A stretch of DNA of 64,000 nucleotides from Ariolimax columbianus (GCA_036924085.1 JAVGWX010000004.1:82114941-82178940), one strand, 5' to 3'; positions 52,386 through 63,599 are shown, numbered from the stretch's first letter. Notes: a model not told the origin generated them from the letters alone. Translations and numbers: made by a program.

Positions 52386-52640
52386 TAACCCCCCCCCCCC
52401 CCTCCCGACCGTGACCCTACTCTGCGTCCCATCGGACCCCTAGAAAGACAGGCTGCACTAGTGTATTCTGGTTAAGTGAATATTGATCGCAGTGAGAATC
52501 AAACCTGGTACCTAAATAAAAAATGTAACTGAAATCGGATGTGTCGACCCGAAAGGCGCAGATATCGCAGGATCACTGTAAAATAAAAATACAAAGATTC
52601 AACGTCCGTTTCAGAACGAATGACGAAGAAGAGGTCCCAC
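52386..52640 (-). repeat. C-run and family B repeat
   Basis: A C-rich run at about 52388-52402, then from about 52440 the family B body in reverse: ctgcactagtgtattctggt, aatcggatgtgtcgacccga, aaggcgcagatatcgcagg, ccgtttcagaacgaatgacg. Nothing recognised in 52641-52890. Confidence 0.65.
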
Positions 52641-52889
52641 ATCTTAACGGGTTGCATGCGCACCACTTCAACGCGCAGATCCTATACTGCTGGGTGGGCT
52701 AAACGTCAACAGAGAAAAGCCTGGAGTCTGGCCACCCCAAAGCTACACCTTCTCTAGGACTAGTACGCCGATGGAAGGAAGTCGCACACAAACTTACTAC
52801 TAATAGCCAAATTTAAGTTTGGAAGGTAATCTTAAAAAGACACGAAACAACCTTATAAAGATTTGCAGAACAAAAACAGCTTTTCAAAA

Positions 52890-52891
<2 letters not shown>

Positions 52892-52980
<89 letters not shown>

Positions 52981-52981
52981 A

Positions 52982-53059
<78 letters not shown>

Positions 53060-53095
53060 GCTCTCTCTCTCTATCTATCTATCTAATTATATATT
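52892..53095. repeat. (CTAT)n / (CTGT)n microsatellite
   Basis: About 120 bp of near-perfect CTAT tetramers, a CTGT block (53017-53053), then mixed ctat/ctct. Leu-Ser-Ile-Tyr open frames are artefacts. Confidence 0.97.
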
Positions 53096-53855
53096 TATCT
53101 ATATGAATGTATGTTTGTCTCTGTATGCCTGCCTGTCTTTCTGTGTGTCGTCTGCATGTCGCCTCTGTCTGTCATCTCTGTCTATCTGCCTGCCTACCTG
53201 TGTCTCTTGTCTGCCTGTCTCTTTTCTGTATGTCAGTCTATCCCCCAATCTAAGAGCCCCTGATCCGCACAGAAATGTCGATATAACTACATAATTTACA
53301 GAAATGGCAACGGGATTGGGTGGATGTTCTGGGGATTGGGGAGGGGTGTTTCAACACCTCCGTGGTGAGGGCACAGATGAGAGAGGGAACGAGACTGTAA
53401 GAGATTGAAGTTAGCGGAGAAAACGAGAGCCAGAAAGTCAAAGAACTCATCGGGTAGAGGAGACATACTGTACCTATAAATATAATAACACGTGCTACCG
53501 GTGAAGGGCGCTAACTCTTGAAGAGCGCTAGCTGGTCTTTTGATTTTCAGAGGCGTATCACATCTTGGTTGGGGTTGGAGGGTGTAGGAGAAGGGGTTTG
53601 AGTGTTATCGTATACCACACCGACTAGCGTTCGCTAAAGGTATGCCAGGTTCTGTCCCTTCAAGTAGTTCAGTCAAGCCCACTAATTCTTCTTAGTTCTT
53701 AGTTCTTAGTCGACCTGTACTTCTACAAGGGCAGATGCCCCTGCGCATATCCCAGCTCTGGTATTAACTGGATGTAGCCGGTAGGAGGATTTCCTGCTTA
53801 GCGGGCTAGGCTCGATGAGCTTATTAATCCGCTACTTTGGAACAAGTGCGCAATG
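53096..53855. other. Unassigned, CT-rich start
   Basis: The first 130 bp is ctgt/cctg-rich. Later sequence includes a triple ttcttagttc near 53690-53710. No gene recognised. Confidence 0.45.
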
Positions 53856-53859
53856 GGTG

Positions 53860-53960
53860 GTTAACCGGTGTGCGAGTCCCTCTTAATAGACTCAAACATT
53901 AGAGAAAAGTAGACCCGCAGCTTGTTAGGCGCCATCTATGCTGCTCTAAACAAACCGCTT
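53860..53960 (-). mobile_element. S1 SINE, central fragment
   Basis: gtgcgagtccctcttaatag, actcaaacattagag, agtagacccgcagcttgtta, ggcgccatctatg, ctaaacaaaccgctta. Both ends are missing. Sequence to the right (53960-54075) holds tcgcctcttacgacatgctc, related in reverse to 33300-33325. Confidence 0.7.
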
Positions 53961-54229
53961 AACCATGGCAGGTCTTAGGCCATGTCACACAGTTAGTCGC
54001 CTCTTACGACATGCTCTCTGTGTGGCAGGGGTACTATTCTTGTCCTTGGCATACACAAAGACCCCGGCGGAACACTCGTGCCCTAATGACTGTTAATAAA
54101 TGAAGTCCAAGTGGAAAAATACTACATTGATCCGCCATTGATCAGTGTTTCAATCGTCGGATAGATACACGCTCCAGACGATTCACATTAAGTTATGGAT
54201 TTAGGGGACGTCTGTATGGGCCTTAGACA

Positions 54230-54325
54230 GTTCTTCTTCTTCTTCTTCTTCTTCTTCTTCTTCTTTTTCTTCTTCTTCTTCTTCTTCTTCTTCTTCGTCT
54301 TCTTCTTCTTCTTCGTCTTCTTATT
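54230..54325. repeat. CTT tract
   Basis: About 95 bp of nearly pure CTT, next to the CR1/L2-like LINE 3' end at 54332. Confidence 0.95.
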
Positions 54326-54331
54326 TTTAAC

Positions 54332-54870
54332 TTAACTTAACTTCATTATACTGGTTTAAAAACTAAACAGCGTTTGTATACAACCAGTTTATTCTACTTT
54401 AAAAAGGACTGCGATCATCTAATCTATTCTTGAATGGATTAACTGACCCTGCATCCACCACATCCTGTGGCAATGCATTTCAAGTGTTCACCAATCTATG
54501 ACTGAAAAAATGTTTCCTAATATCGAATCTGCATCTGCAATTAAATAATTTGAAGCTATACCCTCAAGTTATTGTAGTCGCTTGAACTATGAAAAACTTG
54601 TTATGGTTTAATTAATCATTTCTATTGATTAATTTATAAACATGTATTAAGTTACCTCGAATTCATATATTTTCTAGACACTGCAGACCCGTTTTTATAA
54701 GTCTCTCCTCACAACTATTATTCTGGAATCCCATGATCATTTTTGTAGCTCTTCTTTGTATCCTTTCTATCATGTCTATATCCACTCTGTGATAAGGACT
54801 CCGCACCTGAACACAGTACTCCAATTTAGGTCTCACCAATGATTTATATAGTTTGACTATCACTTTCGTG
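54332..54870 (-). mobile_element. CR1/L2-like LINE 3' end
   Basis: The minus frame 54663-54863 reads MIVKLYKSLVRPKLEYCVQV, RSPYHRVDIDMIERIQRRAT, KMIMGFQNN, EERLIKTGLQCLEN. Then noncoding or decayed C-terminus and the tail TAAACTGGTTGTATACAAAC ... CCAGTATAATGAAGTTAAG. 5'-truncated; inactive. A TAC/CTT-rich simple repeat follows at 54900-54990. Confidence 0.87.
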
Positions 54871-55002
54871 CTGTAATGCGATGTGTAATATTTCTTTTCT
54901 TAATATTCTGTTTCTTCTTCTTGTTTTTCGTCTACTACTGCTACTACTACTTCTTCTTCTTCTTCTTTTTCTACTACTACTACTTCTTGACTACGTTTCT
55001 TT

Positions 55003-55232
55003 GGTGGTGGGTCACAGTGGCTCTTCTCACATCCTGGGACGTAGTTGAGTATATGGATCAAGGTCTTCCTAGCTGTAGTTTAATACGAGACTCCTCAGTA
55101 CGTTCACCTCAATCTGTATAATAGTATCGATCCTCGCATTGTTGGCCAGACTTTTATACCACAGCCTACATCCAGGGAGATCGGTAGGGACGTGATATGT
55201 TAGTCTTGGTCTCCACCTTTTGCCTAATCCTG
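55003..55232 (+). repeat. Dispersed repeat related to families B and D
   Basis: cacatcctgggacgtagttg, gtcttcctagctgtagttta, gagactcctcagtacg, cattgttggccagacttt, acagcctacatccagggag. Parallels 47740-48030. Confidence 0.6.
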
Positions 55233-55349
55233 ATACTTAACTTAACGTCTTTATACTAGTTTAGAAGACTCTACAGAGTCTGTATACAACCAGTTTCTTG
55301 GAGTGTGGTTTTTAACCGATGTTTGAGTCCATCTTAATACTCAAACACT

Positions 55350-55907
55350 TTATGATTATTAGTTTCTCATCGCAAGCCATGATGGCCACATCAACAGACG
55401 GTTTCGTCTTGACGATGTAACTTGCCCTGTATTTGGATTACAGTGAGAAAGAAACTGCGCTTGCAATCGACCTCACTCTCTGGTCCCGAGCTATCTTGAA
55501 TTAGTGTCAAAACATTAGTCAAGACGACTGGAGGCAACTCAGGATGTAAGCACTCTGGTCCCCATCTCCCGTGATACCAGTAATGACTTTAAAATAGGAT
55601 TCGATAGTCTACAGTATTTGTTCATCGCTTTGGGAGACGAGTGCCTGACTTCTCATCCACAACGACCCCAAAAGACTCTGCAGTCTTTAGACAACCACTG
55701 TTACATTCCAGTTATGTAGTTTCGTCACAAAGTGACTAACGAATAATTGGGATGTTCATGCCCTTCTCCACCACCCACCCCCCCCCCCCCGGAGTCACAC
55801 GGGGCAGTCAAGCTAGCGCTGTAGGGATCTGGGATGATGGATCTGGGGTTGTCATTGGTCAGCCATTTCCTGATCATAGAGCCAGTACTGATCAGGGGCG
55901 ATGGTTT
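55350..55907. mobile_element. 558-bp insertion within S1, contains family C
   Basis: Interrupts the S1 sequence ctcaaacacttagag-type junction. The 4-bp string cact is found on both sides (55346-55349 and 55908-55911). Inside, 55395-55565 matches SINE C in reverse (ggattacagtgagaaagaaa, cgacctcactctctggtccc, aagacgactggaggcaac). The remainder, with a C run near 55780, is unassigned. Confidence 0.6.
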
Positions 55908-56096
55908 CACTAGAGTTAAGTAGACCTACCGACAGTTAAGCGCCATCTATAGCTACTCTTACCAAACCACCTGAAGAAAGGTTCAAATAACTTGGGTAGA
56001 TTTTTTATTTTGTTCGGACAGCGACCGTTAAGCCCACTCTTTTCGATTTCCAGCGGCCAATAAATTGTTATCGTGCTCGACACTATACACGGTAGT

Positions 56097-56406
56097 CCGA
56101 TCTCCATACCCAGAGATCAGGAGTCCAATCTCACTACCCAGAGATCATGGGTCCGATCTCACTACCTACAGATCAGGGGTCCAATCTCACTATCCAGAGA
56201 TCAGGGGTCCAATCTCACTACCTACAGATCAGGGGTCCAATCTCACTACCCAGAGATCAGAGGTTCAATCTGCCTACCTACAGATCAGGGGTCCGATCTC
56301 ACTTCCCAGAGATCAGAGGTCCAATCTCACTACCTACAGATCAGGGGTGCGATCTCACTACCCAGAGATCAGGGGTCTGGTCTCACTACCCAAAGATCAG
56401 GGGTTC
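56097..56406. repeat. 28-bp minisatellite, left part, about 11 copies
   Basis: Unit gatctcactacccagagatc + aggggtcc (28 bp). Alternate units carry cctacagatc, giving a 56-bp dimer pattern. A single unit-like sequence (agtccgatctcactaactag, aggtcaggggc) is present in the unexpanded S1 copy at 52238-52272, so the array derives from the SINE. Confidence 0.93.
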
Positions 56407-58499
56407 TTCTTCTTCTTCTTCGTACGCAGTCAGACAGTAACCATTATTTTTTTCGAAAAAAGCAGCCGTCATCCTGAGGCTGTCGACACTGCCATAGAGC
56501 TTGTCTAGTGTTGCCACTGGTGATGGTCCCATCTGCTCTCTCTGATCCTCGTATGTCGGGCAGTTTTGCAGCAAATGCTCACCGGTCATTTTCCCGGTAC
56601 CACACGGGCATTCGTCGGTGCCACCTATCTTCAATTTGTTGAATAGGTGGTACCTGAGTCTATTGTGGCCAGTGCGAAGTCTGAACACCACGACCTGCTC
56701 TTTTCTGTTCAACTGGTAATAGGCATCGTTTTTGGTGTTACCAATTTTGTTCGGTTTCCCATTTGGTCATGTATCTAGCTCTAATAAGCCGTTTTGACTC
56801 TTCGTATGTCATACTAGTATCGGGTTGTGGTAGTTTTGCACCGTCTTTTGCCAGTCTGTCTGCCTCCTCGTTGCCTTGGATGTTGCAGTGAGATGGAACC
56901 CACTGCACCACTACTCTTTTTGGTGCGGCCTGCTGGCATAGTTGACAGAGTACTGCTCTTAAATCGTTAAGTTCAGTATTTTTCTGGCTTTTCAGTGCTG
57001 TGACTACGGCCAAGGCATCTGTAAGCAGGACTATATGGCTTTCATTCCTTTTACCTGTCACGATTTCTTCCACTGCCGCTTTCAGTGCCTCTGCCTCCGC
57101 TCTGAAATTGCTTGTGTATTTTCCAGTAGCGAATGACAGTGTTATTTTTCTGCCATTTGGTAGGCTCAGGAATGCTCCTGCCCCTCCGTTCTGTGTTGTA
57201 TTTGTTACGGAACCAGTCCATGCTTGCTTAGTTTTCCGTAATGAAACTCATGGTAGTATCTCTTCTTTCTTTTTCAGACTGGCATTTTTTGTTTCTAATA
57301 CCTGGTATAATTTATACCACCTCTGGAAATATATGCTGCCTCCTGGTAGGTTTTCGTACATTAGGGATGGGCTTTGGTGTTCATAGGGTCTTCGTGCATT
57401 TTGCTTTGGCTATTTCTGCAAAGTTTCTTCGCTTTAGCTTCCCATTTCCGAAATTGTTTAGTCTCTGGTGCATTGGGTGGTCAGTCAGTCTTCGGAGTTT
57501 CTCTGATTGCAGCTGGACTCTGCAGTCTCTTCTTTCGGCCATGGATTGCAGTTTTGTAATCTTTTCAAGTTCTACAATTGGCGTTGACTTCATGCCTCCT
57601 GTTATAACTCTCATGGCTTGGTTTTGGAGTTTGCTAACTTTATCCAAGTTCGTTTTTGCTGCTGTTGTCCATGCCGCAATGCCATACTCGACAACTGGTC
57701 TCACTCTTCCAGTGTACAGTTTCTTTAGTATGCTTTCGTCTGCTCCCCAGCTTGTGCCAGCAAGTTTCCTCATGATTGCCATTCTTTCTCTGGCTCTCAT
57801 TCGGTTTCTCTCGATCTGACTTTTCCATGTCATGCGCCGATCAATTGTGACTCCCAGATAGTTTGGGTTGTCGTTTGGCTGGAGGTATTTGCCGTTTAGA
57901 CCTAATTTGGTGTTTTGGGGTTTGATTTATAGCGAGAATATTGTACATGTGATTTTGTCCTTGTTTATATTGACCAGCCATGAGTTCGCCCACTCTTCCA
58001 GCGATGTTAGGGCCTGCTGCATCCGATTTCTTGCTATGGTGAGATTCTTTTCAGAGGTCCACATAGCCAGATCGTCTGCAAACATTGAGCTATGAACTCT
58101 TCTTGGTATATTCTCTGTAATGTCATTTATATACACCAGGAAGAGTGTGGGTGACAGTACTCCCCCTTGGGGTACTCTCTGCTCTAGTGTCACCTTTTTG
58201 CTCATCTGCCCTTGTACTTGGACTCTGGCCGTTCTGTTTTTGAGGTAGTGGTATATTTTCCCACAAACTTCACTTCTTCTTAGCTTGACTCTAAGTCCAT
58301 CTTTCCAGACTTTGTCAAATGCCTTTTCCAGGTCCACCCAAACCGCTACTGTATGCTTTTGCTCCTGGTAGGCATCCTCTATTTCCTGGGCTATGAGGAT
58401 GACCTGGTCCTCATTGGATCTGTGCTGTCTAAAGCCTGCTTGCTGTGGAATTAGTATCCGTTTTTCTTCCAGATGCCACATCAGTCTAGTGTTTATCAT
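56407..58499 (-). mobile_element. RNase H LINE (I-group), 2.1 kb with RT and RNase H, 12-bp target-site duplication
   Basis: Longest copy of the family. The minus strand begins inside RT: QQAGFRQHRSNEDQVILIA, VDLEKAFDKVW, VPQGGVLSPTLFLVYINDI, SSMFADDLAMWTS (FADD catalytic pair intact). One in-frame TAA follows TIFSL at 57927, and the frame continues through NYLGVTIDRRMTWKSQIER and VRPVVEYGIAAWTTAAKTN. A frameshift near 57381 and others follow, then RNase H (LLTDALAVV, VQWVPSHCNIQGNEEADRLA) and the CPCGTGKMTGEHLLQNC end. (GAA)n tail. Flanked by gatcaggggttc at 56395-56406 and 58500-58511. Inactive, 5'-truncated. Confidence 0.94.
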
Positions 58500-58955
58500 G
58501 ATCAGGGGTTCAATCTCACTACCTACAGATCACGGGTCCGATCTCACTACCCAGAGATCAGGGGTCCGATCTCACTACCCAGAGATCAGGGGTCCGATCT
58601 CATTACCCAGAGATCAGGGGTTCAATCTCACTACCTACAGATCACGGGTCCGATCTCACTACCCAGAGATCAGGGGTCCGATCTCACTACCCAGAGATCA
58701 GGGGTCCGATCTCATTACCCAGAGATCAGGGGTCCGATCTCACTACCCAGAGATCAGGGGTCCGATCTCACTACCCAGAGATCAGGGGTCCGATCTCACT
58801 ACCCAGAGATCATTGGTCCGATCTCACTACCCAGAGATCAGGGGTCCGATCTCACTACCCAGAGATCAGGGGTCCGATCTCACTACCCAGAGACCAGGGA
58901 TCCGATCTCACTACCCAGAGATCAGGGGTCTGGTCTCACTACCCAGAGATCAAGG
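58500..58955. repeat. 28-bp minisatellite, right part, about 16 copies
   Basis: Same unit as 56097-56406. Here a block of four units (112 bp) starting ggggttcaatctcactacct repeats at 58505 and 58617, a clear higher-order repeat. Variants at cattacc and catt positions mark unit identity. Confidence 0.93.
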
Positions 58956-59195
58956 GAATATTAACCAAGAAGATCCACCTGAAAAAATACCGATCTTTGT
59001 CGTGTTTCGAATACGCGACCCCCGGCAGCCGAGGCGGACATCTTACCCTGATACCACTCAGTCTTTCCTCCCTACTTCATCACAATTTGTGTCCAAACTT
59101 CTTCATTTTTATGACGTTATCGAAGAATGTTTTATATGTCTTCTTCTTCTTCGTTCGTTTTCAGACTTCGATTGCAAAGGCTCTAACTAACTTAA

Positions 59196-59545
59196 CTAAA
59201 CTTAACGTCTTTATAACGGTTTAGAATACGCTGCAGAGTCTGTATACAACCAGTATCATTTATATTACTTTGCTCTATAAGCTGTGCGCATCCAATCTAT
59301 TCTTAAATGCATTAATTGTCCCTGCCTCCACTACCTCCTGTTGCAATGCATTCCAAGCATTCACTACTCTCTGACTAAAAATAAATTTCCTGATATCTAA
59401 TATGGACCTATCTTTAGTTAATTTGTAGCTATGCCCTCTTGTTCTTGTGAGTGGTTGTATTTGGAAAAAAACTTGTTATAGTCTAATTTACCCGTTCCTC
59501 TGATCATTTTATAAACCTGTATTAAGTCACTTCGAATTCACCTCT
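59196..59545 (-). mobile_element. CR1/L2-like LINE, 3' terminal 350 bp
   Basis: Minus order: GATTTCTAATAATTCGAAGTG-like start, then the WNALQQEVVEAGTINAFKN region (tcttaaatgcattaattgtc on plus), then ACTGGTTGTATACAGACTCT, GCAGCGTATTCTAAACCG and TTAAGTTTAGTTAAG. The rest of the element is missing. Confidence 0.82.
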
Positions 59546-59624
59546 AATAAAGACATAGGTTAGCTTGAGGCTATGTGCACTTCCATATCGTTTTTAATGG
59601 AAGGACACTGATTGTTCAGTTTAG

Positions 59625-59800
59625 CTTATTTTAGTTTATTTTCAGTTTAGTTTAGTTTGGTTTAGTTCAGTTTAGTTTAGTTTAGTTCAGCTCAGTACAG
59701 TACAGTACAGTACAGTACAGTTCAGTATAGTTCAGTTCGGTCTAGTTTAGTTTAGTTGAGTTTAGTTTAGTTCAATTTAGTTTAGTTTAGTTTAGTGGAA
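59625..59800. repeat. TTTAG/CAGTA pentamer-like array
   Basis: About 175 bp of tttag, ttcag and cagta pentamers (gtttagtttagttcag; acagtacagtacagtacag). Confidence 0.95.
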
Positions 59801-59934
59801 GAATCAAAGTCCTTGCAGACGGTTTAACCCATAAGTGCTCTGGCCGTCTCCATATTTTTTGAGAATCAGCTCAGTGCACGAACTCCGTAGCACCTGGCAA
59901 AGATCGTGTAATAGATTGTGTCGATTTTTAACAC

Positions 59935-60170
59935 CATTTTGAATTTTGCCCGGGCAGCAGCTGTTAAGCCTACTCTTTTCGATTTCCAATTGACGAGGGA
60001 TTTTTAACGTGCGTGACATTGCACGCGGGTGTCCTATCTCTACTACTCAAAGATCCAGAGAAATACCAGAAAGCCCAGGTGAAAAAAATCCAAATCTCCA
60101 ACATGAATTGAACCCGCGACTTCCAGCACCCGAGGCCGACGTCTTACCTAGAGACCACTCAGTACCCTGG
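59935..60170 (-). mobile_element. S1 SINE, 5' half
   Basis: Head on minus: CAGGGTACTGAGTGGTCTCT (box A region), AGTCGCGGGTTCAATTCATG (box B region), then one unexpanded unit (ctactcaaagatccag on plus) and GGAAATCGAAAAGAGTAGGC. The CR1/L2-type tail is not present at its left end. Confidence 0.8.
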
Positions 60171-60489
60171 TTGTTGCTATGTGTTACTCCATTCACCAGT
60201 GCATGATGGGCAGGGCTGAAACAGGTGTTCCGCTATCATGGACGCAGTGCCACAGATACTAAGATCCGTAGTGTTAATCTCGAATTTATTTTAAAGAGGA
60301 CATTCCAGTTTGTTGTGTGATGTGTGCAGCCGAAAGATGGTCACCTGACATCCTCTGGAGAATTGATGGTAACCATCATTTTCTTTAAGGCAGAGGTGGT
60401 CTCTTTTCCATTTTGATCTAAATTGAATAAATTCAGAAACAATTATCTAACCCTACAAGTCTCTGATATATACCCTGTGGTGTTGTTAC
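60171..60489. other. Unassigned stretch
   Basis: No feature recognised. Confidence 0.4.
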
Positions 60490-60660
60490 TGTTGTTATTG
60501 AATACCCACAATGTGTATGTTTACTCTTGTGGGCGCCCTGAACAAGGCGTTAGGTGGCGGGCTGCAGTATCTTTCGTTACATCCCGAGCGTGCAGGTGAA
60601 GGTGGATCGGGGACCTCCAGGCGGTTGTGCTGTTCTCTGCTTCATCTGCGTGTCATGGAT
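60490..60660 (+). repeat. Dispersed repeat, family D (first of two in tandem)
   Basis: gaatacccacaatgtgtatg, tttactcttgtgggcgccct, gaacaaggcgttaggtggcg, gagcgtgcaggtgaaggtgg, gacctccaggcggttgtgct, cttcatctgcgtg. Confidence 0.8.
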
Positions 60661-60789
60661 TCCCTTCTTTGTTCCCTAAAAATTAAATTGCACAAGGGAT
60701 TTAGTTGTTTAGTAATAATCAACGCAATGTGAGCGTGAGAGACTTTTTCCAAGTTTAAACATACAAAGAATGCTCAGAGATCGATAGTG

Positions 60790-61035
60790 TTGTTGTTATT
60801 ATTGTTGTTGTTGAATGCCTGCAATGAGTAACGTTTACTCTTTTGTGTGCCCTAAAAAGGGCGTTAAGTGCCGGGTTGCAGTAGCTTTCCTCTCATCCCG
60901 AGCAAGCTGATGAAGATGGACCGTGGACCTCCATGCGTTTGTTCGATGCTTGGCTTCATCTGCGTGACGCTCACTACTACATGGATCGCATCGATCCAAA
61001 TCTCGCCAGCCAGACTGACTTGACAACAACATGTG
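60790..61035 (+). repeat. Dispersed repeat, family D (second of two)
   Basis: gaatgcctgcaatgagtaac, gtttactcttttgtgtgccc, taaaaagggcgttaagtgcc, agcaagctgatgaagatgga, atgcttggcttcatctgcgt, gacgctcactactacatgg, gccagccagactgac. About 300 bp from the previous copy, in the same orientation. Confidence 0.82.
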
Positions 61036-61205
61036 TCCACAAAACGCTATATGGAAGAGAGATCTTGCTTCATGGCCATCTCTAAAATAAGGCCATGGTT
61101 GGTCAGTATATTGTACCTGTCACTGTACCGACGTCCTTAATCAGAATGTTATGAAAGACCGAACTAGCGTCTTAGTTCCTAGTCACAGATTGATAATGAG
61201 ATATG

Positions 61206-61559
61206 GCTTGGCTTCATTCATTCTCAATCTCCCACTATCAAACACTGAAAGGGCTTAAGTAGCAGAAAGTAGTCCAGAGAACGTAATGCGTTGTGTCGTA
61301 GTTTACAGCTTGACTGCGATATTTTCACTTTTCGGTCCAACATGTCTGATTTCAGCAAGCAGTTTTTGAGTACCGGGTTAGCATTCCCTCTTCGATCCCT
61401 TCTCCTTAGCCAGTCTGCCCTGCTGCAGCCTGTTATCCAGGATCACCGCGTGGAGGTGTAGAAGGGTCTTGGCAGCTTTGGTTCGCTGGCCCTGACGCTA
61501 ACAGTCAGCTATGGGTTGCTGACCACTGCAGCTCATGCGCTGCTCAGCATCTTGATCCC
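61206..61559 (-). mobile_element. SINE-A, full length, with 14-bp target-site duplication
   Basis: Runs from gcttggcttcattcattctc to cagcatcttgatccc. Flanked by gataatgagatatg at 61192-61205 and 61560-61573. AAGCC-type tail. All family blocks present. Confidence 0.94.
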
Positions 61560-61599
61560 GATAATGAGATATGACTTGACATTGCAATGAAACATTATT

Positions 61600-61870
61600 A
61601 ATTTTATATTAATCTTCATTTCCCTGTATTTTCAAACATTATTCAGTAACAGGAATAGTGTACTTGTCTTTCCAATTCTAGCCCTTACATCTGCCTCTGT
61701 GCCCCCTGAATTATCAATGGGGCTGCCCAAATCTGTGTCCACTTCTTCCAGTGCCTCCCCTCCAAGCTTGACTCTCCTTTTTGCTTAAGACGTTGATTTT
61801 ATACAGCTTAATTTTCTTCGAGTTTCCTTTGACAGCTTGTGTTGAAATATGACAGATTTGACATCTCTGT
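61600..61870 (-). pseudogene. LINE fragment, post-palm region
   Basis: The minus frame reads KLGGEALEEVDTDLGSPIDN, then SGGTEADVRARIGKTSTLFL. It corresponds to the VE.FTYLGS.I...GGT..DV.ARIGKA...F.L segment that follows the RT palm in endonuclease-RT LINEs. A few dozen residues only. Nothing recognised in 61871-62080. Confidence 0.75.
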
Positions 61871-62084
61871 TTGTGTTACTCTCCAAAACTCGGTGCGCGC
61901 ACAGAAGCACAGAATGTAATCAACTCTGTGCAGTGTTTAAACCGCGTCCTCTTATTCAAGTGACAGGTAACCGAACCATATGACCAGCGACTCATCTGTA
62001 TTTTAATTACATGTTGAAAGGAAGATGGCTATTGGTCATCCGTGAAAGATATATACACAATTCTGTGATTTGTTAGGTCTTCTC

Positions 62085-63368
62085 CTCTTCGGTGTCCACT
62101 TTGTTAGGCCTTCTCTCCGGTGTCCACTTTGTTAGGCCTTCTCCTCTCCGGTGTCCACTTTGTTAGGCCTTCTCTTCTCCGGTGTCCACTTTGTTAGGCC
62201 TTCTCCTCTCCGGTGTCCACTTTGTTAGGCCTTCTCTCCGGTGTCCACTTTGTTAGGCCTTCTCTTCTCCGGTGTCCACTTTGTTAGGCCTTCTCTTCTC
62301 CGGTGTCCACTTTTTTAGGCCTTCTCCTCTTCGGTGTCCACTTTGTTAGGCCTTCTCTTCTCCGGTGTCCACTTTGTTAGGCCTTTTCCTCTCCAGTGTC
62401 CACTTTGTTAGGCCTTCTCCTCTTCGGTGTCCACTTTGTTAGGCCTTCTCTTCTCCGGTGTCCACTTTGTTAGGCCTTCTCTTCTCCGGTGTCCACTTTG
62501 TTAGGCCTTCTCCTCTTCGGTGTCCACTTTGTTAGGCCTTCTCTTCTCCGGTGTCCACTTTGTTAGGCCTTCTCCTCTCCCGTGTCCACTTTGTTAGGCC
62601 TTCTCTCCGGTGTCCACTTTGTTAGGCCTTCTCTTCTCCGGTGTCCACTTTGTTAGGCCTTCTCCTCTCCGGTGTCCACTTTGTTAGGCCTTCTCTCCGG
62701 TGTCCACTTTGTTAGGCCTTCTCCTCTCCGGTGTCCACTTTGTTAGGCCTTCTTCTCTCCGGTGTCCACTTTGTTAGGCCTTCTTTTCTCCGGTGTCCAC
62801 TTTGTTAGGCCTTCTCCTCTCCGGTGTCCACTTTGTTAGGCCTTCTCTCCGGTGTCCACTTTGTTAGGCCTTCTCTTCTCCGGTGTCCACTTTGTTAGGC
62901 CTTCTCCTCTCCGGTGTCCACTTTGTTAGGCCTTCTCTCCGGTGTCCACTTTGTTAGGCCTTCTCTCCGGTGTCCACTTTGTTAGGCCTTCTCCTCTCCG
63001 GTGTCCACTTTGTTAGGCCTTCTCTCCGGTGTCCACTTTGTTAGGCCTTCTCCTCTCCGGTGTCCACTTTGTTAGGCCTTCTCCTCTCCGGTGTCCACTT
63101 TGTTAGGCCTTCTCTCCGGTGTCCACTTTGTTAGGCCTTCTCTCCGGTGTCCACTTTGTTAGGCCTTCTCCTCTCCGGTGTCCACTTTGTTAGGCCTTCT
63201 CTTCTTCGGTGTCCACTTTGTTAGGCCTTCTCTTCTCCGGTGTCCACTTTGTTAGGCCTTCTCTCCGGTGTCCACTTTGTTAGGCCTTCTCCTCTCCGGT
63301 GTCCACTTTGTTAGGCCTTCTCCTCTTCGGTGTCCACTTTGTTAGGCCTTCTCCTCTCCGGTGTCCAC
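62085..63368. repeat. 28/31-bp minisatellite, about 43 copies
   Basis: Two unit lengths: ctttgttaggccttctcctc + tccggtgtcca (31 bp) and the same without ctc or cct (28 bp), plus cttctcc variants. Short and long units are interspersed in blocks. Very low divergence. Confidence 0.95.
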
Positions 63369-63599
63369 CTCTGCCTACTTTTGATTGATCTTCTTCCCTG
63401 TGGACGTCCACTCCACATTGTCTTGATCTGACCCACCTACACACACAGACACACCCGCACGCCTCCCCCCCCCCTTTCATCCCCACACACACAAACATAC
63501 ACACATGTTATAACCACTTACCTATACTTAAACCTTAGTTTAGTTCTACACAACACATCATCTGTATACAGATAACTCAATTGAATTATGGATTTCATA

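Larger units (their letters stand above)
55234..59062 (-). mobile_element. Composite S1 SINE: split, array-expanded and LINE-invaded
   Basis: Pieces of one S1 SINE in order: 3' tail and 3' body 55234-55349, middle 55908-56096, internal 28-bp array 56097-56406 and 58500-58955, tRNA-like head 58956-59062 (cgtgtttcgaatacgcgacc for box B region, gataccactcagt at the end). The non-array SINE parts total about 410 bp, close to the 438-bp reference copy at 51948-52385. Insertions at 55350-55907 and 56407-58499 account for the rest. Confidence 0.88.

Noticed and set aside
62085..63368. CRISPR-like or centromeric satellite
   Set aside because: No spacers, and the array is only about 1.3 kb. A local minisatellite is the simplest reading.
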